64,000 nucleotides of DNA. Source: an uncultured Lachnospiraceae bacterium. Its GTDB lineage: Bacteria > Bacillota > Clostridia > Lachnospirales > Lachnospiraceae. Location of the stretch: assembly GCA_910584585.1 (NCBI GenBank), contig CAJUBP010000001.1, forward strand, positions 1 through 64,000. The letters are read 5' to 3'. The position numbers were made by a program, and so were the translations under genes. This document shows positions 16,328-23,465 of the stretch, piece by piece. Below the pieces are notes generated by a model. That model had not been told where the DNA came from. It saw only the letters and a list, made by a program, of their open reading frames with translations, and made no database searches. Within the stretch, counting starts at the first letter, position 1. Each line of letters opens with the position of its first letter.

Positions 16328-16600
16328 CTATCCCGCACATACCGTCACCTGTACCCGGTCTCCGGGCTGCTTTCCTATTTTGGCCCGGATATCTTTCCGC
16401 AGTCCAATAATATTGCAGATGCTTCCGTCCTGATTCTTTCCCCCCATATTGACAATGCTGCCGTCATAAGGCTCCCCGTCAAAGGTAACATGGACCTTCA
16501 CCCGCCCTTTTCCGAATTCTTCCCGGATATCCCAGGGGAAAATCACATAAGCGCCGCCTTTTGACTCTGCCGCATAAATTTCCGATTCAAACTCATACAT
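16328..16600 (-). CDS. DUF1905 domain protein
   Basis: A 90-residue beta-rich protein of the DUF1905 family: GGAYVIFPWDIREEFGKGRVKVHVTFDG and IGLRKDIRAKIGKQPGDRVQVTV. The family pattern is a small barrel, sometimes fused to an OmdA-type YdeI domain; here it is stand-alone. GGAGG lies 9 nt upstream. No function is established. The neighbouring tandem repeat region separates it from the flavodoxin gene. Confidence 0.8.
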   Translation of the reverse strand: MYEFESEIYAAESKGGAYVIFPWDIREEFGKGRVKVHVTFDGEPYDGSIVNMGGKNQDGSICNIIGLRKDIRAKIGKQPGDRVQVTVCAG

Positions 16601-16650
16601 TCTGCATTCCCTCCATTTCTGACAGCGGCTGCCCGCCGCAAGATAAAATC

Positions 16651-16800
16651 ATATTCTTTCCTTCATATACCGAAAAATAAAAACTGGCTTGGAGCTTCCT
16701 TCCGCAGGATAAATTATATCCTTTCTTTCATATACCGAAAAATAAAAACTGGCTTGGAGTTTCCTTCCGCAGGATAAATTATATCCTTTTCTATATATAG
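16651..16800. repeat. Intergenic tandem repeat, about 2.3 units of 65 bp
   Basis: CATATACCGAAAAATAAAA followed by CTGGCTTGGAG starts at 16664 and again at 16729; the flanking CTTCCGCAGGATAAATTATATCC also repeats and contains the small palindrome GGATA/TATCC. Non-coding. Confidence 0.75.
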
Positions 16801-16819
16801 CAGAAAACCAGGCAAATAC

Positions 16820-17350
16820 TCAGCCTTTCAGGAAAGAAATCAGCGGTCCGGCATATTCTTTGGAGAAAATATCGTAAGAGCCTGCGATCATCTTTTCCAT
16901 CATTTTTTCCTCATCGCTTTTATCTTTTTTCTTTTTTAGCATCACGCGCAGCCCTTTCATCATAATCCGATCTGCGAAAGACATTTTTTCATAGCACAGG
17001 CCGGACTGCATGTAGAAATGCGGCACCCATTGCAAATCGCCGCCTGTGAGATTCTGCTTCCAAAACCCCTGAATCACCTGTTTCTCCGTATTCGGCGTAG
17101 CTCCTGTCACAAACACCGCAAACTCTTTTGCCCCGCTTTTTTGAAACATCTCCTTTGCTTTCTGATAACCGTCAATTCTGCCGGCATGAGCCCTGCCCCC
17201 GAATACAACTGTATCGTATTCTGACATAAGTTTTGGGGTTGCCTTTCTGTAATCCACCACTCTGCTGCCGGTTTCTTTGCCCGCCAATTCTGCATATTTT
17301 CTGGTAAAACCCGTTCTGCTTTTATAAACAATCAATACTTTACGATTCAT
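16820..17350 (-). CDS. Flavodoxin-domain protein
   Basis: A 176-residue flavodoxin-like FMN protein. The phosphate-binding loop is VYKSRTGFTRKYAE near the N-terminus; VVFGGRAHAGRIDGY follows and FAVFVTGATPN provides the third FMN contact. It fits the protoporphyrinogen-oxidase-like flavodoxin group (Flavodoxin_5) better than electron-carrier flavodoxins. The C-terminal KKKKDKSDEEKMM stretch is charged. The gene starts 30 bp after the TetR stop with AGGAGGG, so both form an operon under the 41-bp palindrome. A redox role under TetR control is inferred. Confidence 0.82.
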   Translation of the reverse strand: MNRKVLIVYKSRTGFTRKYAELAGKETGSRVVDYRKATPKLMSEYDTVVFGGRAHAGRIDGYQKAKEMFQKSGAKEFAVFVTGATPNTEKQVIQGFWKQNLTGGDLQWVPHFYMQSGLCYEKMSFADRIMMKGLRVMLKKKKDKSDEEKMMEKMIAGSYDIFSKEYAGPLISFLKG

Positions 17351-17380
17351 TGCTGTCCCTCCTAAACTCCAAATTGCGCC

Positions 17381-17944
17381 TCATTTTTCTTCTAATGCCT
17401 GTTTCAAAAACGCCTCATACGCCAAGTCCTGCCACTGAAATATTTCATCTGCCGAAATCCCCGGAGAGGTCATGGAAAAAATGCTCCCAATGCCTATCGT
17501 ATAAATCAGCATGTTCAAATGCAGCCGCCTTGCCTGCGAAATACTGATATGCAATTCTTCCGCAATAAATTCCGCCGTTTTCGGACTAGCCTCTGATCGA
17601 TAAAGTTCATCCAGAGAAGAAATCCCACTGCGTTGGTGCAGAATGAATATTTTAAAGAGAAAGGGCTCTTCTTTTGCAAACTGGATATAAGCCTGGCCGG
17701 TGCTTCGGAATAACTCCCTTCTCTCTATATGCTCTGCCACAAATTCTTCCGTAAAAGCCCTGACCCGCTCTGTCACTTCCCGGCGCAGCCCTTCCATATT
17801 TTTACAATAACTGTAAATAGGCTGCACGGAACATCCTATTTTTTCTGCAATATTTTTCACCAAAACCTGCTCCATTCCCTGATTTCTGGCAATCTCAAAG
17901 GCCGCGTCCACTACCATTTTCTTGGTAATTCTCTGTTTCGGCAA
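17381..17944 (-). CDS. TetR/AcrR-family regulator
   Basis: A 187-residue repressor. The N-terminal helix-turn-helix is typical: ITKKMVVDAAFEIARNQGMEQVLVKNIAEKIGCSVQPIYSYCKNMEGL. The C-terminal ligand-binding half is not assignable to a substrate. It is the first gene of a two-gene operon with the flavodoxin. Its promoter is a perfect consensus whose -10 lies in the arm of a 41-bp palindrome, so negative autoregulation is very likely. Confidence 0.9.
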   Translation of the reverse strand: MPKQRITKKMVVDAAFEIARNQGMEQVLVKNIAEKIGCSVQPIYSYCKNMEGLRREVTERVRAFTEEFVAEHIERRELFRSTGQAYIQFAKEEPFLFKIFILHQRSGISSLDELYRSEASPKTAEFIAEELHISISQARRLHLNMLIYTIGIGSIFSMTSPGISADEIFQWQDLAYEAFLKQALEEK

Positions 17945-17960
17945 AGTTTCCTCACTCCTT

Positions 17961-18024
17961 TATAATCCTTTTATATAAATAATTTATATAAAAGGATTAT
18001 AATCAAAAAACGGCTTTTTGTCAA
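17961..18024 (-). promoter_or_regulatory. TetR promoter with perfect 41-bp palindrome operator
   Basis: Minus strand TTGACA (18019-18024), 17-nt spacer, TATAAT (17996-18001). The palindrome spans 17961-18001: two perfect 20-bp arms around a single A at 17981, each arm reading TATAATCCTTTTATATAAAT from outside inwards. The -10 box is the outer end of one arm, so repressor binding would block RNA polymerase. Confidence 0.85.
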
Positions 18025-18025
18025 T

Positions 18026-18061
18026 AAAAAACCACTGCCCGGTTATTAACCAAAGCAATGG
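18026..18061 (-). terminator. metK terminator
   Basis: Minus strand CCATTGC pairs with GCAGTGG (one G-U), with an inner GGTTA/TAACC stem, followed by six T (18026-18031). It lies about 80 bp after the metK stop and directly beside the TetR -35. Confidence 0.7.
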
Positions 18062-18142
18062 CTTTTCTATCGGATACTGCTGCACCCATGGAACCAATCA
18101 AGGGTTCCTATTCCATAGTTCCTGTGTATCGAACTATCCAGA

Positions 18143-19330
18143 TTATAAATATTTCTTCAAAATCTCTACCTTATCTGTCGCCTCCCAGGGCAGATTCAGA
18201 TCATCACGGCCAAAATGTCCATAAGCCGCTGTCTGTTTGTAGATGGGACGTCTCAGATCCAGCATTTTAATGATTCCTGCCGGACGCAGATCGAAGTTCT
18301 CTCGGATCATCTCCACCAGTTTTTCATCGGAGATTTTGCCGGTTCCGAAGGTGTCCACCATAATCGAAGTGGGCTGTGCCACGCCGATGGCGTAAGATAA
18401 CTGAATCTCACATTTTTCCGCAAGGCCTGCCGCCACAATATTTTTAGCAACATAGCGGGCTGCGTAGGCCGCGGAACGGTCTACTTTGGTGCAGTCTTTT
18501 CCGGAAAAGGCGCCGCCGCCGTGACGGGCATATCCGCCGTATGTATCCACAATAATTTTTCTTCCAGTGAGCCCTGCGTCTCCGTGAGGTCCGCCGATGA
18601 CGAAACGTCCGGTGGGGTTAATGAAAAACTTTGTCTCTTCGTCTACCATTTCCTGGGGCAGAATCGGATCAAACACATGCTTTTTGATATCCGTGTGGAT
18701 CTGTTCCTGGGTTACATCGGCGTCATGCTGGGTGGATAATACCACTGCCTCTAACCTTCTGGGTTTGCCCTCTTCATCGTATTCCACGGAGACCTGTGTC
18801 TTTCCGTCCGGGCGCAGATAAGCTAAAGTGCCGTCCTTGCGTACTTTTGTAAGCTGCAGCGCAAGTTTATGAGCCAGTGAGATCGGATAAGGCATTAATT
18901 CCGGCGTCTCATTGGTTGCGTATCCGAACATCATGCCCTGATCGCCTGCGCCGATGGCCTCTAACTCTTCTTCGGACATTTTATTTTCCTTGGCTTCCAA
19001 TGCCTTGTCCACGCCCATGGCAATATCGGCGGACTGCTGATCCAAAGCCACCATCACAGCGCAGCTATTTCCGTCAAATCCCGCTGCCCCGTTATCATAG
19101 CCGATTTCATTTACAGTGTCTCTGACAATCTGGGGAATATCTATGTTGGCCTTTGTAGTGATCTCTCCGGTGACAAGGACAAATCCAGTGCATGCCGCCG
19201 TCTCGCATGCCACCCGGCTCATAGGATCCTGAGCCATCAGCGCGTCTAGAATTGCATCGGACACTGCGTCGCAGACTTTATCGGGATGGCCTTCTGTTAC
19301 CGATTCTGAAGTAAATAATCTTTTTTCCAT
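18143..19330 (-). CDS. metK: S-adenosylmethionine synthetase
   Basis: Makes S-adenosylmethionine from methionine and ATP; cytosolic tetramer. 395 residues, the usual length. Signatures: FTSESVTEGHPDKVCDAVSDA at the N-terminus (ATP and Mg site), GAGDQGMMFGYA (hexapeptide loop), GGPHGDAGLTGRKI, and GGGAFSGKDCTKVDRSAAY (P-loop-like). Preceded by AGGAGG and by a SAM-I riboswitch with terminator, so it is turned off by its own product. Sequence downstream holds a short inverted repeat TAGTTC/GAACTA (18116-18138) and a terminator. Confidence 0.98.
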   Translation of the reverse strand: MEKRLFTSESVTEGHPDKVCDAVSDAILDALMAQDPMSRVACETAACTGFVLVTGEITTKANIDIPQIVRDTVNEIGYDNGAAGFDGNSCAVMVALDQQSADIAMGVDKALEAKENKMSEEELEAIGAGDQGMMFGYATNETPELMPYPISLAHKLALQLTKVRKDGTLAYLRPDGKTQVSVEYDEEGKPRRLEAVVLSTQHDADVTQEQIHTDIKKHVFDPILPQEMVDEETKFFINPTGRFVIGGPHGDAGLTGRKIIVDTYGGYARHGGGAFSGKDCTKVDRSAAYAARYVAKNIVAAGLAEKCEIQLSYAIGVAQPTSIMVDTFGTGKISDEKLVEMIRENFDLRPAGIIKMLDLRRPIYKQTAAYGHFGRDDLNLPWEATDKVEILKKYL

Positions 19331-19393
19331 TTTTTCTCCTCCTGGTTATTTCAAACAATTGCTCCGGGTATTTTCTCTGCACGGGCTGTGCAT

Positions 19394-19424
19394 AAAAAAA
19401 TCCGCTTATATAAAATAAGCGGAT
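19394..19424 (-). terminator. Riboswitch-controlled terminator of metK
   Basis: Minus strand TCCGCTTA pairs with TAAGCGGA (19401-19408 and 19416-19423), followed by seven T. It lies between the S-box aptamer and the metK start, the usual expression platform. Confidence 0.88.
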
Positions 19425-19450
19425 CTGATTCCAAAAAAGATTATCAAATC

Positions 19451-19547
19451 CTCTTATTGTTCGATTACTCGCTCAGGTTGGCACCTTCCGTAGAGGGGTT
19501 GCCGTGGCTTCACAGGTCCTATGTACCTCCACCACTCTGAATAAGAG
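19451..19547 (-). promoter_or_regulatory. SAM-I (S-box) riboswitch
   Basis: On the minus strand the aptamer is closed by CTCTTATT/AATAAGAG (P1) and contains the S-box core: AGAGTGGTGGAGG, then GAAGCCACGGCAACC and GGAAGGTGCCAACCTG with a terminal GAGCGA before P1 closes. Order and motifs match SAM-I riboswitches of Firmicutes. High SAM should stabilise P1 and allow the terminator at 19394-19424. Confidence 0.95.
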
Positions 19548-19624
19548 AAATTAATATCCGATGAAACATCAGAAAGTTTCACCGGCACAACAATATTCGG
19601 TTTTTCAATCTTCTTTCACTGAAT

Positions 19625-19653
19625 AAGATACACTCTTTTTTGGGTTCTGTCAA
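19625..19653 (-). promoter_or_regulatory. metK leader promoter
   Basis: Minus strand TTGACA (19648-19653), 17-nt spacer, TATCTT (19625-19630), about 75 nt before the riboswitch. Confidence 0.7.
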
Positions 19654-19664
19654 GCATTTCTTTC

Positions 19665-19693
19665 TTGACAAATATTCCCTTTATTTTTATACT
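19665..19693 (+). promoter_or_regulatory. HD-GYP gene promoter
   Basis: TTGACA (19665-19670), 17-nt spacer, TATACT (19688-19693). Divergent from the metK promoter with 11 bp between the two -35 boxes. Confidence 0.75.
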
Positions 19694-19746
19694 AGTAAAA
19701 GTAAATAAGCGTTCACTCACACAAATCATAACAGGGGGATACATGA

Positions 19747-20709
19747 ATGAAGAAATGTACCATCGGGGAATCGCGCCCCGGCACAGAGGAAGCAGCCAAT
19801 ACTCCCAGCCGAAGCCGGGCGGCTCATCCATCCTACGCGCAAAAAGTAAAGTCCCAGCCAGAATTTATGGCCTATCAGATCGAATATCAGAAAGAAGTCA
19901 ATTCCATCCGAAGCATTTTTGACACTGTCATCAACTATCCGGAAGCTCCCATCAATATCCGCCAGATACTGGAGGATTGTTCCAGGCTGTTCGGCATGAA
20001 CGCCACCACGGTGGATTTCTTTGACCGGCTGCACAACATGCGCCTGGATGAAGACAGTGTTTATTCCCACTGCCTGAATGTAGCCCTGATTGCCCGTCAG
20101 ATGGGAAAATGGCTCCGCCTTGCTCCCGAAGAACTGGATGTGCTGACTCTATGCGGATTATTCCATGATATTGGAAAAATACAGATTCCGGAAGAAATTC
20201 TAAATAAACCCGGAAAGTACACAGAAGAAGAATTTGCGCTGATCCGGCAGCATCCGCTGGCCGGTTATAACCTTCTGAAAAACCTGCCTGCAGACAATCG
20301 GATCAAAAAAGCCGCTCTGCTGCACCACGAACGCAGTGACGGTTCCGGATATCCTCAAAAATTAAAAGCCGGACAGATAGATGACTTTGCGGAAATCATC
20401 GCCATTGCCGATGTCTACGACGCCATGACCGCCGCCCGTTCCTACCGTTCGCCCCTGTGCCCCTTCCAGGCCATTGATATGTTTGAAAAAGACGGCCTGC
20501 AGCTCTACAGCCCCAAATACATACTGACTTTCCTAAACCGGATTGCCAATACCTATCAAAACAACCGGGTGCTGCTAAACAACGGCCAGAGCGCGAATAT
20601 TGTGATGATCAACGCCAGTCATCTGACCCGTCCCATGATACAGTTAGACAGCGGCGCCGTGGTGGATATGCTGAACCTGCCGGAATTGGAAATTATAAGG
20701 ATTATATAA
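19747..20709 (+). CDS. HD-GYP domain phosphodiesterase
   Basis: A 320-residue cytosolic protein with a central HD-GYP domain, a family that hydrolyses cyclic di-GMP or other cyclic dinucleotides. Metal ligands: HCLNVA (His), GLFHDIGK with the HD pair at about residue 138, RQHP, HHERSDGSGYP at about 193 (the HHExxDGxGYP core), and IAIADVYDAMTAARSYR. No receiver or PAS domain: the N-terminal 90 residues are unassigned and basic at the start. A short C-terminal tail includes LTRPMIQLDSGAVVDM, typical of clostridial HD-GYP proteins. GGGGG is 8 nt before the ATG. Monocistronic, followed by a large hairpin. Confidence 0.9.
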   Translation: MKKCTIGESRPGTEEAANTPSRSRAAHPSYAQKVKSQPEFMAYQIEYQKEVNSIRSIFDTVINYPEAPINIRQILEDCSRLFGMNATTVDFFDRLHNMRLDEDSVYSHCLNVALIARQMGKWLRLAPEELDVLTLCGLFHDIGKIQIPEEILNKPGKYTEEEFALIRQHPLAGYNLLKNLPADNRIKKAALLHHERSDGSGYPQKLKAGQIDDFAEIIAIADVYDAMTAARSYRSPLCPFQAIDMFEKDGLQLYSPKYILTFLNRIANTYQNNRVLLNNGQSANIVMINASHLTRPMIQLDSGAVVDMLNLPELEIIRII

Positions 20710-20711
20710 TC

Positions 20712-20761
20712 GGGATAGGCTGCCGGAAAATGGCAGATTCCATTTTCTGACAGCCTATCCC
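20712..20761 (+). terminator. Long hairpin after HD-GYP gene
   Basis: GGGATAGGCTG (20712-20722) pairs with CAGCCTATCCC (20751-20761), extended inside by GGAAAATGG/CCATTTTC. No T-run follows: a MITE begins 5 nt later and may have displaced it. Confidence 0.6.
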
Positions 20762-20766
20762 TGTGC

Positions 20767-21008
20767 TAGAGCGTATCTTAAAATTCATTCCCGCCATCTG
20801 TATCCCCCACTTAGCACGATATTTGCGCTATCAGATTGAACATTAGTAGTTCAATCTGCATGAATTCAGGTTACATAGCCCGCTAGGGTCTGCCCCAGCA
20901 AAGCGAGGGCATGCGCCCTTCATTTGGCACAAATCCCCACAGGGCGCCTTCGGTGTCCCACTAAGTGGAGAATACACCTGTCAGAAAGCAATTTTAAGAT
21001 ACGCTCTA
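20767..21008. mobile_element. MITE family A variant, 238 bp plus TA
   Basis: TA-flanked element 20769-21006. Its ends, GAGCGTATCTTAAAATTCATTCCCGC and AAAGCAATTTTAAGATACGCTC, are those of family A, but the interior is unrelated to the 160-bp copies and contains local inverted repeats (GATTGAAC/GTTCAATC, CCCACTTAG/CTAAGTGG). Sits between the convergent HD-GYP and murA genes, 3 bp from the murA stop. Confidence 0.8.
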
Positions 21009-21011
21009 AGG

Positions 21012-22304
21012 TCAGCTCACTTTAAACTGGAACTTCTGAATCTCTTTCTCGGAATTTACCCGCTGAATCTGGGCTCCCAGCCCCTCCAGTTTCTCTTCAA
21101 AAGCCTCATATCCCCGCTGAATATAGTGAATATCATCCACAATGGTAACTCCCTCTGCGGAAAGCCCCGCAATCACCAGCGCCGCGCCGGCTCTCAAATC
21201 AGGCGCGCTGACCCTTGCGCCGGTATATCCTTTCACGCCGTTGATAATGGCGATATTGCTCTCCACCTTAATATCGGCTCCCATACGGGTCAGTTCATCC
21301 ACATACTTAAACCGGTTCTCAAAAATACTCTCTGTCACCGTGCTGGTTCCCTGGGCAATTCCAAGCACTACAGACATCTGAGGCTGCATATCGGTGGGAA
21401 ATCCCGGATAGGGCAGTGTGGTAACCTGGGTATGGCGCAGCGGTTTCGAGGCCACAACACGGACAGCGTCATCGAATTCTTCCACTTCACAGCCGGCTTC
21501 CAATAATTTGGCAGTGGTAGCCTCCAAATGTTTCGGAATCACGTTTTTCACCGTGACATCTCCCTTCGTGGCCGCCGCCGCAAACATAAAGGTCCCGGCT
21601 TCGATCTGATCCGGAATCACAGAATACTCCGTTCTGTGAAGCTTCTCCACCCCTACAATCCGGATCACATCGGTTCCGGCGCCGCGGATATTCGCTCCCA
21701 TACTGTTGAGAAAGTTGGCTACATCCACCACATGAGGCTCTTTTGCGGAATTCTCTATGGTAGTTTTGCCTTCTGCCATAGCTGCAGCCATCATAATATT
21801 AATGGTAGCCCCTACCGATACCTTATCCAGATAAATATGGCTTCCCTTCAGATGATCCGCTTCCGCAGCAACTGCGCCGTTGCGGATCTCCACATGAGCT
21901 CCCAGCGCACGGAAGCCCTTGATATGCAAATCCATGGGACGGCTGCCGATATTGCAGCCGCCGGGAAGGGTCACTTCCGCCCTCTTATACTTTCCGAGCA
22001 TTGCGCCCAGAAGATAATAAGAAGCTCTTATTTTCTTCATGGAATCATAGTCCACAGGAATATCCTTCACAAAAGAACCGTTGATCTTAACCGTGTGGGC
22101 ATCCACTCTGTCGATTCTGGCTCCAATATCTCCCATGGCCTGAAGCAGCGCGTTGATATCTCTGACGTCGGGTAAATTATCTATTGTTACGGTTTCATCC
22201 GTCATAATGGCTGCTGCCAGAATTGCCAGCGCCGCATTCTTGGCGCCGCTGATTTCCACTTCGCCTACTAACGGATTCCCTCCTCTGATTACATATTGTT
22301 CCAT
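21012..22304 (-). CDS. murA: UDP-N-acetylglucosamine 1-carboxyvinyltransferase
   Basis: First committed step of peptidoglycan precursor synthesis: transfers enolpyruvyl from PEP to UDP-GlcNAc; target of fosfomycin. 430 residues. The catalytic Cys is present in LPGGCNIGSRPMDLH (about residue 117), so natural fosfomycin insensitivity by Cys-Asp exchange is not expected. Other landmarks: ISGAKNAALAILAA at the N-terminus, DQIEAGTFMFAAA, PGFPTDMQPQMSV and the RAGAALVIAGL segment. Firmicutes often have two paralogues; only one is in the window. AGAGGTG precedes the start; a good promoter lies about 70 bp upstream. Confidence 0.96.
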   Translation of the reverse strand: MEQYVIRGGNPLVGEVEISGAKNAALAILAAAIMTDETVTIDNLPDVRDINALLQAMGDIGARIDRVDAHTVKINGSFVKDIPVDYDSMKKIRASYYLLGAMLGKYKRAEVTLPGGCNIGSRPMDLHIKGFRALGAHVEIRNGAVAAEADHLKGSHIYLDKVSVGATINIMMAAAMAEGKTTIENSAKEPHVVDVANFLNSMGANIRGAGTDVIRIVGVEKLHRTEYSVIPDQIEAGTFMFAAAATKGDVTVKNVIPKHLEATTAKLLEAGCEVEEFDDAVRVVASKPLRHTQVTTLPYPGFPTDMQPQMSVVLGIAQGTSTVTESIFENRFKYVDELTRMGADIKVESNIAIINGVKGYTGARVSAPDLRAGAALVIAGLSAEGVTIVDDIHYIQRGYEAFEEKLEGLGAQIQRVNSEKEIQKFQFKVS

Positions 22305-22371
22305 ATTGCACCTCTATGCTATATATTTCATATATGTTCTTTTTGTCTACTATAAAAAATCTTTATGTACT

Positions 22372-22399
22372 ATTATAACACACTTTGTCGATTTGTAAA
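22372..22399 (-). promoter_or_regulatory. murA promoter
   Basis: Minus strand TTTACA (22394-22399), 16-nt spacer, TATAAT (22372-22377). Confidence 0.65.
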
Positions 22400-22476
22400 T
22401 CTATACTGTTTCTCTTACAATTCTGCCTATCTTATTTTATGTGAAATCCCTGCAGCCGTGCATGGCCCCGCAAAAG

Positions 22477-22558
22477 AAAAAAGCCGGCCGTTTTCTATCT
22501 CTTATCTTCATTTTTATTATGGACGATTCCCGGCAAAATCATTCATCACTGCCGGCTT
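22477..22558 (-). terminator. Wide hairpin with T-run
   Basis: Minus strand AAGCCGGC (22551-22558) pairs with GCCGGCTT (22481-22488), followed by a T-run (22477-22482). The loop of about 60 nt is long for a terminator. With the hairpin at 22661-22715 it fills the 496-bp gene-free interval 22305-22800, which otherwise shows nothing. Confidence 0.4.
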
Positions 22559-22660
22559 GTCCTTCTGCCGCATGTTGGAAAATATTCCGGTTTTTGCCGG
22601 ACAACTATATGGTTCCGATATTCTGACCGGACGGATCGCCAGATATTTTTACAAAAGGAA

Positions 22661-22715
22661 ACAGAAATCATTTCCGCTTTGCAGTTCCTTATCAAAGCCG
22701 GAAAATAATTTCTGT
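22661..22715 (-). terminator. Terminator of the PrcB-like gene
   Basis: ACAGAAAT/ATTTCTGT and TTTCCG/CGGAAA form a long stem (22661-22676 with 22699-22715). Flanking bases give a T-rich tail in both directions, so it could act both ways. Confidence 0.6.
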
Positions 22716-22800
22716 TTTCTATCTTACCACATTTGTATCAAAATTCCTACTGTTTTTTTATTCTTATGTTCTGTTTTCCATATTCGAAAGAACAGTTTTG

Positions 22801-23271
22801 TTATTCAAATACCACATTTTTCTCCAAATATTTTGTCCGAATTACAATATATGGATAGGATTTTACCTGATTGATCTTTTCTCCTTTGGACGGACCGATC
22901 AAAGTAGTGTCAAAATATACGGCATTTTTCGTCAGATAGCAGTCATTGACCGCAATACTGTAACCGCCGGTTTCCTGAACCCCGTAACCTGCCGCGATAT
23001 AGAGATATTCCTTATCGGTATAAGTGAGTTTAAAAATTGCTTCCTTCTTCTCCTCAATAACCGTCAGAAATTCCTCCGGAATCTCTTTTTCTTCCAGAAT
23101 TTCATAGGACAAATCTTTTAATTTTTTTGTGTCTGTCTCCTCAAATCCGCACCCCTGAAAAATGCAGGCGCAGACGACTGCCGCCAGAGCTATTCCGTAC
23201 ATAATCATTCCGCGATACCATTGATTTTGTTTTGCCAGTCCCATGTTCCCTGATTTTTTTTGTTTTTCCAT
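22801..23271 (-). CDS. PrcB C-terminal domain lipoprotein (putative)
   Basis: About 156 residues from ATG 23271. An N-terminal hydrophobic segment (MIMYGIALAAVVCACIF) ends in QGCGFEE, a possible lipobox. The remainder fits the PrcB_C domain: LKDLSYEILEEKEIPEEFLTVIEEKKEAIFKLTY, then YLYIAAGYGVQETGGYSIAVND, with a final IVIRTKYLEKNVVF. PrcB is known from the dentilisin protease complex; in Firmicutes the domain occurs in small exported proteins of unknown role. The open frame continues 58 codons upstream across the duplicated promoter region (TIISYIIP and YIIQTKK are the translated duplicates), so that extension is not native. No clear ribosome site at 23271, so the exact start is uncertain. 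Confidence 0.7.
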   Translation of the reverse strand: MEKQKKSGNMGLAKQNQWYRGMIMYGIALAAVVCACIFQGCGFEETDTKKLKDLSYEILEEKEIPEEFLTVIEEKKEAIFKLTYTDKEYLYIAAGYGVQETGGYSIAVNDCYLTKNAVYFDTTLIGPSKGEKINQVKSYPYIVIRTKYLEKNVVFE

Positions 23272-23335
23272 ACTCACGTTCTCTGAATTTTTTACATTCT
23301 TCCTGAATTCTATGAAAAATTTCTTCCGATTATGA

Positions 23336-23430
23336 TTGTATTTCCTCTTTTCAGCCGGTATAATATAACTTATTATAGTTCCGAATCGGAACTTTGCCAG
23401 ATTATATTTCCCTTTCTTAGTCTGTATAAT
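23336..23430 (+). promoter_or_regulatory. Duplicated plsC promoter with palindrome between copies
   Basis: Two -10 boxes in identical context TATAATATAAC at 23359-23364 and 23425-23430, each 17 nt after a -35-like hexamer (TTGTAT 23336-23341; TTATAT 23402-23407). The copies are 66 bp apart and clearly a direct duplication. Between them is a perfect 17-bp palindrome, AGTTCCGA-A-TCGGAACT (23377-23393), a candidate operator. Confidence 0.7.
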
Positions 23431-23465
23431 ATAACAAATGAACATTTATTACGAGGTAGGACATT

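Noticed and set aside
20925..20966. Inverted repeats inside the 238-bp MITE as a stand-alone terminator of murA
   Set aside because: They lie within the mobile element and lack a T-run on the murA strand; cannot be separated from the element's own symmetry.
22801..23445. Full 214-codon frame for the PrcB-like gene
   Set aside because: The first 58 codons translate the duplicated promoter region of the divergent plsC gene; the start at 23271 leaves a normal signal sequence.
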